Shown piece by piece: positions 1 through 6,394 of a stretch of DNA of 29,293 nt; within the stretch, counting starts at the first letter, position 1, and each line of letters opens with the position of its first letter. Source of the stretch: an uncultured Clostridia bacterium. Its GTDB lineage: Bacteria; Bacillota; Clostridia; Oscillospirales; Ruminococcaceae. A program made the position numbers and the translations under genes. The notes under the pieces are model-generated. The model had not been told where the DNA came from. It made no database searches and was given only the letters and a program-made list of their open reading frames with translations. The stretch is from the NCBI GenBank assembly GCA_937901805.1, contig CALDJI010000170.1:1-29293 (forward strand), written 5' to 3'.

Positions 1-64
1 GCGCGGCGCCGAGGGCGCCAAGTCCCAAGCCGATACAGCCGAGAATGATGTAAATAATTTTCAT
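1..64 (-). CDS. DUF454 (YbaN-like) small inner-membrane protein, N-terminal fragment
   Basis: Only the first 21 codons are inside the window; the gene runs off the left edge. The visible peptide begins MKIIYIILGCIGLGLGALGA, the glycine-rich first membrane segment typical of DUF454/YbaN proteins. These are about 120-residue integral membrane proteins of unknown function. Its ATG overlaps the TGA of the upstream ygbA-like gene (ATGA overlap), and a GGAGG lies 7 bases before the ATG, inside the end of ygbA, so translation is probably coupled. It is the last visible gene of the four-gene minus-strand operon. The family call rests on a short stretch, so another small membrane protein is possible. 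Confidence 0.6.
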   Translation of the reverse strand, partial: MKIIYIILGCIGLGLGALGAA

Positions 65-408
65 TGGGTGTCCTCCATTCGTCGTTGTTCGCGTTTTGAT
101 TCTATCACATGGCGGATTGCCATGACCGGATGGTGAAACAGCATCCTTGGGCCGGAGTACCGCATAACCTTTCTGATTTTTTCCCGCATTTCAGGCCGAT
201 AGCAGTGGACCTTACAGTTGGAGCAGAATGTCTTGGTCTCCATAAAAGGACAGCGATCGCTGCGTTGGGGTGCATAATCTGCCAGGGCGGCGCAGTCAGG
301 GCAGAGTGTATTTTTCGAGTGGTGGTTTTTCCGGCAGTACAGGGAGATCATCTCCCTGACCATTCGTTTTTCCCGTTCCCTCTTGCTTTGAATATCTTTT
401 TTTGCCAT
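61..408 (-). CDS. ygbA: YgbA-family (nitrous oxide-stimulated promoter family) protein
   Basis: This 115-residue basic cytosolic protein matches the YgbA family by its layout: a charged N-terminus (KREREKRMVREMISLYCRKNH), a CPDC pair near residue 37, then a cluster of the form CPFxxxKxFCSNCKVHCY around residues 53-70, and a conserved end of the type MRYSGPRMLFHHPVMAIRH. The cysteine spacing suggests metal or Fe-S binding, which is inference. In E. coli ygbA belongs to the nitric-oxide-responsive NsrR regulon; the biochemical role is not established. I choose ATG at 408, which overlaps the TGA of the ABC gene (TGATG) and has GGGGAGA 8 bases upstream; a TTG one codon earlier is the alternative. 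Position inside a CydDC-like exporter operon suggests a thiol or nitrosative stress role. Confidence 0.82.
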   Translation of the reverse strand: MAKKDIQSKREREKRMVREMISLYCRKNHHSKNTLCPDCAALADYAPQRSDRCPFMETKTFCSNCKVHCYRPEMREKIRKVMRYSGPRMLFHHPVMAIRHVIESKREQRRMEDTQ

Positions 409-2066
409 CAACTGATTCTCCCCTGTTCTACAGATACCATGGTGTCGACAATTCCCATGGTGGATTCTCGGTGGGAGACAAGCAGAATGGTTCTATCTCC
501 TCGTTCTTCTTTTAGAGATTTGAGAATGACCGCTTCATTCAGGCTGTCCAGATTGCTGGTTGGTTCATCCAGCAGCATCAGCGGAGCATCGTGCAGGAAT
601 GCACGGGCAAGGCCGAGGCGCTGGCGTTCTCCGCCGGAAAGCGTATCTCCCAATTCTCCGACCGGAGTGTCATAGCCTTTTGGCAAGGTCATAATAAAAT
701 CATGGATGGAAGCCTTTTTACAGGCTGTTTCCATTTCTTCTTTTGTGGCGTCAAGTTTGGCAATCCTCAGATTATTGGCAATGCTGTCGTGGAAAAGATG
801 GGTATCTTGAGTGACAAAGCTCTCCATATCCCGAAGATTTGCTGTATTGATCTCCCGGATATCACTATCGGAGATCTGTACATGGCCGCCGGAAACATCC
901 CAAAAGCGCATGAACAGCCGCAGGAGCGTGGATTTTCCGCTTCCGCTTTTCCCTGTAATTCCGAGAATCTGCCCTTTTTGAATCGAGAGATTCAAATGGG
1001 AAAGAATGGGCTGCGTGCCATAGGAAAAAGAGATATCCTCACAGCGGGCTCCAGTAAAGGAAACCGGTGCTTTCCCGCTGATTTCAGCAACCTGCGGGGT
1101 TTCCTCCAGAATATCAAGGACACGGTTTCCAGCAGCAAGGGTATTTTGCAGTGTACTGCCGAGATTTGCCAGTGCAATGACCGGACCGAAAGAACTCATC
1201 AGCGCAATCTGGGGAATCAGTATGCCGGAAAAATCAACGGCTCCGGAAAGGTAGAGCCAGCAGGCGGCGGCAAGCATGGCTAAATCAAAGAACAGGATGA
1301 CCGTGTTCGTGAAAGCCGTTCCCTGTGCGGTACGTGTTTTCATACCCTCTTCGATGGAGAGCAGGTCTTTTGTCTGTTTTTCCAGTTTTTTCAGACGCTG
1401 TTTTCCCTGCCCGTACTGGATAATTTCACTGAGTCCGCGCAGGCTGTCCAGGACATAGCCGCTAAGCAGCCCGGCCTGCCGGCGGAATCGGTTTCCGGAT
1501 GTCCCGTTTCTTCTGGAAATGAAAATGGGGAGCACAATTCCCACAGTCAGATATGCAGCCGCAGCCAGTATCCCCAGGATTGGATGAAAACTCCCCAGAA
1601 AGAAACTCATGATCAGGGACATGCAAAGTGCAATGGCAGCAGGGGAGATAGTGTGTGCATAAAATACCTCCAGCAGCTCAATATCAGAGGTGATCACGGC
1701 AATCAAATCGCCTTTGTCCCTGCCTTCCAGCTTTGCCGGACAGAGACGGCGCAGGGCGCGAAAAACTTTGTCACGGATGAGCGCAAGCAGTTTAAAAGCA
1801 ATGAAATGGTTGCATGCCTGTTCCCCGTAGCGCAAGAATCCGCGGAGGACGGCAAATACTGCGACAAGCACAAAAAGTGCAGTCAAGGAAAGGGAAACCC
1901 CGTATCCCAGAATTTCCAACATAGCATATCCTCCAAGAATGGTCAAAAAGGTGGAACAGAGGAATCCGACTGTGCCAAGGAAAATAGCCAGTATCATAAA
2001 GGGGGCAAGAGGGCGAACCAAACCAATCAGTCGGCTCATAACCGTCCATGCGCTTCTCTGTTTCAT
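408..2066 (-). CDS. ABC exporter half-subunit, CydC-like permease/ATPase fusion
   Basis: A 552-residue type IV ABC exporter half. About six membrane segments fill residues 15-310 and an ATPase domain follows: Walker A GKSGSGKST (about 372-380), Q-loop Gln at about 420 in FVTQDTHLF, signature LSGGE (476-480), Walker B ending LLLDE (about 500) and H-loop His at about 532. All catalytic residues are present. The layout and the TSNLD D-loop resemble the CydC half of cysteine/glutathione exporters, but the substrate is not shown. The start at 2066 is fixed by an ATGA overlap with the upstream half-subunit and AAAGAGGTG before it; an upstream in-frame start would overlap that gene by more than 50 bases. 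It surely pairs with the 2063-3805 product as a heterodimer. Confidence 0.88.
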   Translation of the reverse strand: MKQRSAWTVMSRLIGLVRPLAPFMILAIFLGTVGFLCSTFLTILGGYAMLEILGYGVSLSLTALFVLVAVFAVLRGFLRYGEQACNHFIAFKLLALIRDKVFRALRRLCPAKLEGRDKGDLIAVITSDIELLEVFYAHTISPAAIALCMSLIMSFFLGSFHPILGILAAAAYLTVGIVLPIFISRRNGTSGNRFRRQAGLLSGYVLDSLRGLSEIIQYGQGKQRLKKLEKQTKDLLSIEEGMKTRTAQGTAFTNTVILFFDLAMLAAACWLYLSGAVDFSGILIPQIALMSSFGPVIALANLGSTLQNTLAAGNRVLDILEETPQVAEISGKAPVSFTGARCEDISFSYGTQPILSHLNLSIQKGQILGITGKSGSGKSTLLRLFMRFWDVSGGHVQISDSDIREINTANLRDMESFVTQDTHLFHDSIANNLRIAKLDATKEEMETACKKASIHDFIMTLPKGYDTPVGELGDTLSGGERQRLGLARAFLHDAPLMLLDEPTSNLDSLNEAVILKSLKEERGDRTILLVSHRESTMGIVDTMVSVEQGRIS

Positions 2067-3805
2067 GCTTTCACCTCTTTCTTGGAAATCTGTTCTAAAG
2101 TCTGCTGGTTTTCCCACAGGGTATGGTAGAGGCCCCGCTGTGTAAGCAGCTGTTCATGGGTTCCTTTGCCCACAATCTCTCCGTGATCCATCACATAGAT
2201 GGTATCGGCGTCCGCTGCGTTTGCCAGCCGGTGGGAAATGAGGATTACGGTTTTTTCTTTTGCAAGGGAATGGATTTCCTCCATAATATCGTTTTCACTT
2301 TCCACATCAATGTTGGAAGTCGCCTCGTCAAAAATGTAGACCGGACTGTCGTGCAGCAATGCACGGGCAAGGGCAAGCCTTTGCCGCTGTCCGCCGGAAA
2401 AATTGGCCCCCTGCTCCTCAAGCGGCGTGTCCAGCCCCTGTTCGGATTGCAGGAATCCGTCCAGTTTGGTGCGCTTGAGAACGGACCAGAGCAAATTGTC
2501 GTCTGCATCTGGTCGTCCCATCAGGAGATTTTCTCGGACGGTTCCTTTGAACAGATAGCTGGAAAATCCGACATAGGTAATGGTTTGCATTAAGCTCTCG
2601 TCGGAAATCTCTGCGAGATCAAGCCCGCCAATCGTGACTACCCCCTGGTATCCGCGACGTTTTCCGGTTAAAATTGCGGCGACAGTGCTTTTTCCGCATC
2701 CGCTTTCTCCAACAATGGCGGTAAACTGGCCCTGCTTCATTTGCAGGGTTATCCCATGCAGGATTTCCCGTCCCGGTTCATAAGAAAAGCGGAGATTCTT
2801 GCAGCACATCGTACAGTCCCCGGTATTTGCAAAGAGTGTGCGCGGCGTTTCCTCTTCCAGATCCAAAAGCGCAAAGATTTTGTCACTTGCCGCCATGCCG
2901 TTCATTGCAATGTGGAAAAAGGAGCCGAGCTGACGCATGGGGAGAAAAAAGTCCGCAGAAAGAAGGATGATTGCAAAACAACCGCCGAAGGAGATCGTCC
3001 CCGCCTGAAATTCCAGCACGGCGAGGATTAATCCAAGCGCCGCGCCGCCGAATGCGACCAAATCCATAACGGTAATGGAATTGAGCTGCATTGTCAGGAC
3101 TTTCATGGTGATTTTGCGGAATCTCTCTGATTCCCGGTTCATTTCCTCATTTTTAAACTCGTCTGCCTGGTAAATTTTCAGGGTAGTCAGGCCCTGAAGA
3201 TTTTCCAGAAAGGTGTCTCCCAGGGTTGTGTACTGTCCCCAGTAGCGGGAGAGAAGCTTTTTGGCGAAGGTCTGTACAGCGGCAATGGCGGCGGGGATTA
3301 AGGGGACGCAGATGAGCAAAGCGGCTGCCGCCTTCAGGCTGATGGGCGCAAGAATCGCAAACAGGGTGATCGGAGCCAGCATGCTGTAAAAAAATTGGGG
3401 GAGATAGGCGCCGAAATAGGTTTCCAACTGTTCAATTCCCTCGGCGGAGATCTGTACAACCTCGGAAGTGGTAACGCGCTGGGAATAATTTGGACCTAAC
3501 CGCAGTAATTTTTGATAGATTTTTCCGCGCAGGGCCTTCTTAATCAGACTTGAGGCCTGAAATCCCATTTTCCCGGCTCCCACAGTGCACAGCCATCGGA
3601 TGATAATAGAGAGGATTCCGATTCCGACAGGGAGCAGCAGGGATCTTGCCGTCAATTGCCGGGCAGCCAGTCCCTGCAAAATCCATGCAAAGGAAAAAAT
3701 CATTGCGACATTGCTTATCATACTCAGCCATTGGAATGCCACGTTTGCCGCAATATATTTTTTGCTGGCCGGAACAACCCCGATCAGGCGTTTGTTGATC
3801 ATCAT
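2063..3805 (-). CDS. ABC exporter half-subunit, CydD-like permease/ATPase fusion
   Basis: A 580-residue ABC exporter half: membrane domain at residues 15-300 with the CydD-like stretches FGAYLPQFFYSMLAP (131-145) and GLTTLKIYQADE (205-216), then an ATPase domain with Walker A GESGCGKST (366-374), signature FSGGQ (469-473), Walker B VYIFDEATSNID (489-500) and H-loop His525. The usual Q-loop glutamine is missing: the segment reads YVGFSSYLF, with Gly where Gln is expected. This suggests an asymmetric heterodimer with one weakened nucleotide site. AAGGAG lies 8 bases before the ATG at 3805. It is the first gene of the operon. CydDC exports thiols needed for cytochrome bd assembly in proteobacteria; that role in an anaerobe without visible cytochrome genes is uncertain. 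Confidence 0.88.
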   Translation of the reverse strand: MMINKRLIGVVPASKKYIAANVAFQWLSMISNVAMIFSFAWILQGLAARQLTARSLLLPVGIGILSIIIRWLCTVGAGKMGFQASSLIKKALRGKIYQKLLRLGPNYSQRVTTSEVVQISAEGIEQLETYFGAYLPQFFYSMLAPITLFAILAPISLKAAAALLICVPLIPAAIAAVQTFAKKLLSRYWGQYTTLGDTFLENLQGLTTLKIYQADEFKNEEMNRESERFRKITMKVLTMQLNSITVMDLVAFGGAALGLILAVLEFQAGTISFGGCFAIILLSADFFLPMRQLGSFFHIAMNGMAASDKIFALLDLEEETPRTLFANTGDCTMCCKNLRFSYEPGREILHGITLQMKQGQFTAIVGESGCGKSTVAAILTGKRRGYQGVVTIGGLDLAEISDESLMQTITYVGFSSYLFKGTVRENLLMGRPDADDNLLWSVLKRTKLDGFLQSEQGLDTPLEEQGANFSGGQRQRLALARALLHDSPVYIFDEATSNIDVESENDIMEEIHSLAKEKTVILISHRLANAADADTIYVMDHGEIVGKGTHEQLLTQRGLYHTLWENQQTLEQISKKEVKA

Positions 3806-3828
3806 CCGTAAAACTCCTTTTTATAAAA

Positions 3829-3844
3829 GTTACCTTAAGCTAAC
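3829..3844. promoter_or_regulatory. operator-like 16-bp dyad, second site
   Basis: The sequence GTTACCTTAAGCTAAC is a near-perfect 16-bp palindrome (one mismatched pair). It has the same GTTA...CTAAC half-site design as the core of the promoter-proximal dyad at 3906-3921. The two centres are 77 bp apart, about seven helical turns. It lies in the 5' leader of the CydDC-like operon, just before the ribosome-binding site. A paired-operator arrangement is inferred; no regulator gene is visible in the window. Confidence 0.45.
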
Positions 3845-3859
3845 TGGGACTTCACAAAA

Positions 3860-3879
3860 AACGGACCGATTGGTCCGTT
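3860..3879. repeat. 20-bp inverted repeat in operon leader
   Basis: AACGGACC and GGTCCGTT form perfect 8-bp arms around a 4-base centre. It lies between the two GTTAG-type dyads in the leader of the CydDC-like operon. No T-run follows it on the minus strand, so it is not an obvious terminator. It may be an RNA hairpin in the leader or a separate protein site. Confidence 0.5.
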
Positions 3880-3896
3880 GCGAGTGTCCATGTTTT

Positions 3897-3930
3897 CTAT
3901 CTGTAGTTAGAATGTACTAACCACAGATAG
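3897..3930. promoter_or_regulatory. 34-bp dyad operator overlapping the transcription start
   Basis: CTATCTGTAGTTAG and CTAACCACAGATAG form 14-bp arms (13 of 14 paired) around a 6-base centre. The core GTTAG-N6-CTAAC resembles sites of MarR/TetR-like repressors, which is inference only. It begins one base after the -10 of the minus-strand promoter and so would cover the start site, a classic repressor position. Confidence 0.7.
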
Positions 3931-3931
3931 A

Positions 3932-3960
3932 AGTTTAACGGGAATTGAACGGTTTGTCAA
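3932..3960 (-). promoter_or_regulatory. sigma-A-type promoter of the CydDC-like operon
   Basis: Read on the minus strand, TTGACA (3955-3960) is followed by a 17-base spacer and TAAACT (3932-3937). The -35 is perfect and the spacer ideal. Transcription would begin within the dyad at 3897-3930 and leave a leader of about 120 bases before the ATG at 3805. Confidence 0.75.
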
Positions 3961-4053
3961 TATTTTTGTGATAAGAGTTTTCGGATTGTTGTTTCTGGGG
4001 ATGGAACAGTCGGCTGAAAGGCGGCGCCGTTTCCTTAAATCGGAGCAGGGAGA

Positions 4054-4533
4054 TTATTTCTCCAACAGCCGGTTGGCTTTTCCGGATAAATGCGATATCA
4101 TGATTTTATAAACGCACACTGCGTGAAAACTTTTTTGGATTTCTCTCTCAAAAAGTTCTAAATGGGAGGGAAAATATTTTTTTGCCAGAAGGAAAAGAGC
4201 GTGTATTTTTTCATCTTCTTCCAGAACGGGGGACACAGTGCCCATACCAATGCAGGATTCATAACCAACGGTGTAAGAGTCTTCTGGCATGGAAATTTTT
4301 CCTACACAGGAAAAACAGATTTGATTGTTTTGCGACAGGCAATCAATTTTCTGCCCCTTTTGTGCGCAGTGGAAATAAAGGTATCCGCCTTCCCGGACAT
4401 GGCTGATGGGGACGGCATAGGGGGAACCGTCCGGATTTACCATGGAAATGGTAAGATATTCGCTCTGATCCAAGAGCTGCTCACAAAATTCCTTGGACAT
4501 TTTCCGATCTTTTCTTCTAAGAACAGGGTGCAT
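4054..4533 (-). CDS. pyridoxamine 5'-phosphate oxidase-fold protein, NimA-like
   Basis: A 159-residue cytosolic protein with the split beta-barrel flavin-binding pattern of the PNPOx/NimA group: YLTISMVNPDGSPYAVPISHV (about 27-47), GYLYFHCAQKGQKIDCL (about 50-66), QICFSCVG and YESCIGMGTVSPVLEEDEK. Members bind FMN or related cofactors; NimA homologues reduce 5-nitroimidazoles, but many clostridial members have unknown substrates. The start at 4533 has AGGAGGAAGTTTC before the ATG. It has its own promoter and is separated from the CydDC-like operon by about 90 bases containing that operon's promoter. The Nim assignment is at family level only. Confidence 0.82.
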   Translation of the reverse strand: MHPVLRRKDRKMSKEFCEQLLDQSEYLTISMVNPDGSPYAVPISHVREGGYLYFHCAQKGQKIDCLSQNNQICFSCVGKISMPEDSYTVGYESCIGMGTVSPVLEEDEKIHALFLLAKKYFPSHLELFEREIQKSFHAVCVYKIMISHLSGKANRLLEK

Positions 4534-4568
4534 GAAACTTCCTCCTCAATTGTGGGGTTCTTGTTTTT

Positions 4569-4596
4569 ATTATAGCAACTTCAGCGCTGAGTGCAA
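4569..4596 (-). promoter_or_regulatory. promoter of the NimA-like gene
   Basis: On the minus strand TTGCAC (4591-4596), a 16-base spacer and TATAAT (4569-4574) stand about 35 bases before the ATG at 4533. Confidence 0.7.
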
Positions 4597-4646
4597 AGAA
4601 AAAAGGATTTTCCAGGACAATTCGGATTTGATTCCGTCTTTCTGAG

Positions 4647-4659
4647 TATAAGGCCTTAT
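4647..4659 (+). promoter_or_regulatory. possible -10 overlapped by a 12-bp palindrome
   Basis: TATAAG (4647-4652) is the only -10-like hexamer before the 4688-6308 operon; the -35 region is poor. It overlaps the perfect palindrome ATAAGGCCTTAT (4648-4659), which could be an operator. A poor -35 would fit an alternative sigma factor or an activator, but this is weakly supported. Confidence 0.3.
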
Positions 4660-4687
4660 CAATCCACTGGAATGGGGAAATAAAATC

Positions 4688-4831
4688 ATGAATTATAGCG
4701 AGAAACTCAAGTATGTGAAGCCGGTATCCCAAACAGGAAATCCGGCTGAACAGATAAAAAATCAAAAATCCGAAAAACCAAAAAAGTTTTCTTTTTTTCG
4801 GACGCTTTTTAAAAAAGAAACGTCTTTCTAA
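4688..4831 (+). CDS. 47-residue lysine-rich peptide, unknown
   Basis: A small open frame with GGGGA 9 bases before its ATG. The product starts MNYSEKLKYVKPVSQTG, has a Lys/Gln/Asn-rich middle and ends with two basic-aromatic clusters, KKFSFFRTLFKK then ETSF. About a quarter of the residues are lysine. No signal peptide or membrane segment is visible; the basic amphipathic end could contact membrane or nucleic acid, which is speculation. It lies 59 bases upstream of the next gene in the same direction and probably shares its transcript. I do not recognise a family. Confidence 0.5.
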   Translation: MNYSEKLKYVKPVSQTGNPAEQIKNQKSEKPKKFSFFRTLFKKETSF

Positions 4832-4890
4832 ATGTAAGGCCTGAAATACATCATCTGATGGTGAAGAAAAAGAGAAATGGAGGAAATACC

Positions 4891-5604
4891 ATGAGCACGA
4901 TTAAAAATTTGCCAATCTGTGATTTGAGAGCCTGTACGGATGTCTCCGCAATCCAGGAAATTGAAGAGATTAAAAACGTTGCACTTTTGATTCTTCCGGA
5001 GGACGCCTCCCCAGAAGTGATGGCGGCCCTGACAAAAGTCGAAAAAAAGAATGTGGCTATGACCATGTCTTTGACGAAAGATCAGCAGGTGCACGTCTTA
5101 AACGGTAATGTGGAACTGACGGACGCCAATTTCTCAAAAGACGGGAACAGCATCGTCCTTGCAAATGGGAATGTCATTATCCGAAACCTTTCTCCGGAAA
5201 CCAGAGGAGGTCTGATTGTCAACGGACTTACCTTAATCCACGAGAGCTTAAAGCAGCAGCTCGGCATTGAATTTCTGTCTGCCAACGGATTGACCCTTTT
5301 CCGGGATTTTTCCGACTGCAAAGCTTATGGAAATGAGTTGATCGCAGACGACGAGTTTTTCACCTATTTGCAGCCGAAAACGGTCCTTGTGGTTGGGAAC
5401 TGCCTGAAATTGGAGGAAAACGTTCAGCTTGAAACATTAAAACAGCAGCAGCCCATGTTTATCGTTGGCGGCAACATCTATTGTCCGGCTCATCTAATGC
5501 CCTATCTGCGTGCGACTGCCCAGGTGGGGAATGAGATAAAAGCCTTGGAAGAATATGAAAAAGATAAAAACAAAGATGAAGATATGGAATGGATGTTTCA
5601 GTGA
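4891..5604 (+). CDS. uncharacterised repetitive beta-rich protein, 237 aa
   Basis: I do not recognise this protein. It has no signal peptide or membrane segment. From about residue 45 to 210 it repeats short hydrophobic strands broken by Gly/Asn turns: KKNVAMTMSL, VHVLNGNVELTDANF, SIVLANGNVIIRNLSPE, GLIVNGLTLIHESL, FLSANGLTLFRDF, TVLVVGNCLKLEENV and MFIVGGNIYCPAHL. The recurring xxVxNGxVxL unit suggests a beta-solenoid or bactofilin-like stack. The N-terminus (NLPICDLRACTDVSAIQEI) holds two cysteines, and the C-terminus is very acidic and charged. ATG at 4891 is chosen because GGAGG stands 7 bases before it. Its TGA overlaps the ATG of the sigma-like gene, so both are co-translated. A regulatory or scaffold partner of that factor is possible but unproven. 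Confidence 0.75.
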   Translation: MSTIKNLPICDLRACTDVSAIQEIEEIKNVALLILPEDASPEVMAALTKVEKKNVAMTMSLTKDQQVHVLNGNVELTDANFSKDGNSIVLANGNVIIRNLSPETRGGLIVNGLTLIHESLKQQLGIEFLSANGLTLFRDFSDCKAYGNELIADDEFFTYLQPKTVLVVGNCLKLEENVQLETLKQQQPMFIVGGNIYCPAHLMPYLRATAQVGNEIKALEEYEKDKNKDEDMEWMFQ

Positions 5605-6118
5605 TGGGAACCCCGCGGGAACTCTTTGACGGTTTGTATGAGCAGTATTTCCCGAGAGTGTATGCCTATTTCTCTCTTTGTTTTGGTTCTGACGCCGCGG
5701 AGGATCTTGCGCAGGCAACGTTTTTAAAACTGTGGGGGTTTCTCAGGCAGCCTGGACGGAAACTTCCGGATCATTTCCGGGCATGGATTTTTCGTGTAGC
5801 CGTCAATGTGAAAAATGATTACCTGCGGAAAAAACAGAGAAGCCCTCAGCAGGTGGAATATGAAGAAGCAGGACGGGGACAAATTCTGGAAATGGAGCAC
5901 CGGACAGTGGAATCCCTGTCCGTAGAAATGGCATTTTCCAGGCGCTGCGCCCGGGAGAAAGGGAACTGTTGCTTTTTAAACAGGCTGGCCTGACTTCCGA
6001 AGAATTGGGGAAAATCTATGAAATTTCTCCCTCTGCGGTACGTTCCAGACTGTCGGCTGCACGTACCCATTTTAAAAGCGTTTTAAGAGAATATGGGGTG
6101 ATGTGCGATGAAGATTGA
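5604..6118 (+). pseudogene. sigma-70 family (ECF-like) sigma factor, frameshifted
   Basis: The first frame, from ATG 5604 (ATG at 5589 possible), encodes a region 2 domain: LYEQYFPRVYAYF, then AAEDLAQATFLKLW and FRAWIFRVAVNVKNDYLRKK, the core-binding and -10-recognition helices. After codon 110 (GCA at 5931) the frame runs into unrelated residues and stops at 5993. In the -1 frame coding resumes at once with QALRPGERELLLFKQAG, ELGKIYEISPSAVRSRLSAA and a TGA at 6116-6118, which is a normal region 4 helix-turn-helix. One missing base in the TTTT run at 5934-5937 explains both halves; the repaired product would be 171 residues, a usual length. The 4891-5604 gene overlaps its start and the 66-residue gene overlaps its end. 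Sequencing error, true decay and unusual recoding are all possible. Confidence 0.8.
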
Positions 6119-6308
6119 AGAATTGCTGGATGGGCTGATTACCGGCAACATGCCCGGTGAGAAGGAGATGGCGCGGATCTACTCTGAAATTATGGAGGAG
6201 GAACCGCCCGTGGATTTTGCATCCTATCAGAAATCCGTAGATCAGATCTTCCAGGAGGCTTTCTGGAGATTAAACCACCTCCATGAGTTTCTCCCCTATG
6301 CGGGATAA
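6108..6308 (+). CDS. 66-residue acidic protein at the end of the sigma-factor operon
   Basis: The ATG at 6108 lies inside the last codons of the sigma-like gene, giving an 11-base overlap that suggests coupling. The product is acidic and helical (MKIEELLDGLITGNMPGEKE, then ARIYSEIMEEEPPVDFASYQ), with an aromatic C-terminal segment FWRLNHLHEFLPYAG and no membrane span. I recognise no family. Co-translation with a sigma factor makes an antagonist or accessory factor a reasonable guess, but nothing in the sequence proves it. The bidirectional terminator at 6351 ends the operon. Confidence 0.65.
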   Translation: MKIEELLDGLITGNMPGEKEMARIYSEIMEEEPPVDFASYQKSVDQIFQEAFWRLNHLHEFLPYAG

Positions 6309-6350
6309 AAACCTGTGAAAATCCTGTTTCAGGGCTTTGTTTGAGAATTG

Positions 6351-6388
6351 AAAAAGAGCTTGCCGGAAAATCCCGGCAAGCTCTTTTT
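6351..6388. terminator. bidirectional terminator
   Basis: Perfect 16-bp arms AAAAAGAGCTTGCCGG and CCGGCAAGCTCTTTTT surround a 6-base loop. A-tract and T-tract flank both sides, so it can end the plus-strand sigma operon and the convergent creatininase operon. Confidence 0.92.
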
Positions 6389-6394
6389 CAAAGG

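Noticed and set aside
109..2145. Several long plus-strand frames opposite the ABC exporter genes
   Set aside because: They lie antisense to well-motifed genes, lack ribosome sites and read as shadow translations.
5931..5993. Programmed -1 frameshifting in the sigma factor
   Set aside because: The site GCA TTT TCC does not form a slippery heptamer; the Phe codon would have to re-pair with ATT, and no stimulatory stem is obvious. A base loss is simpler.
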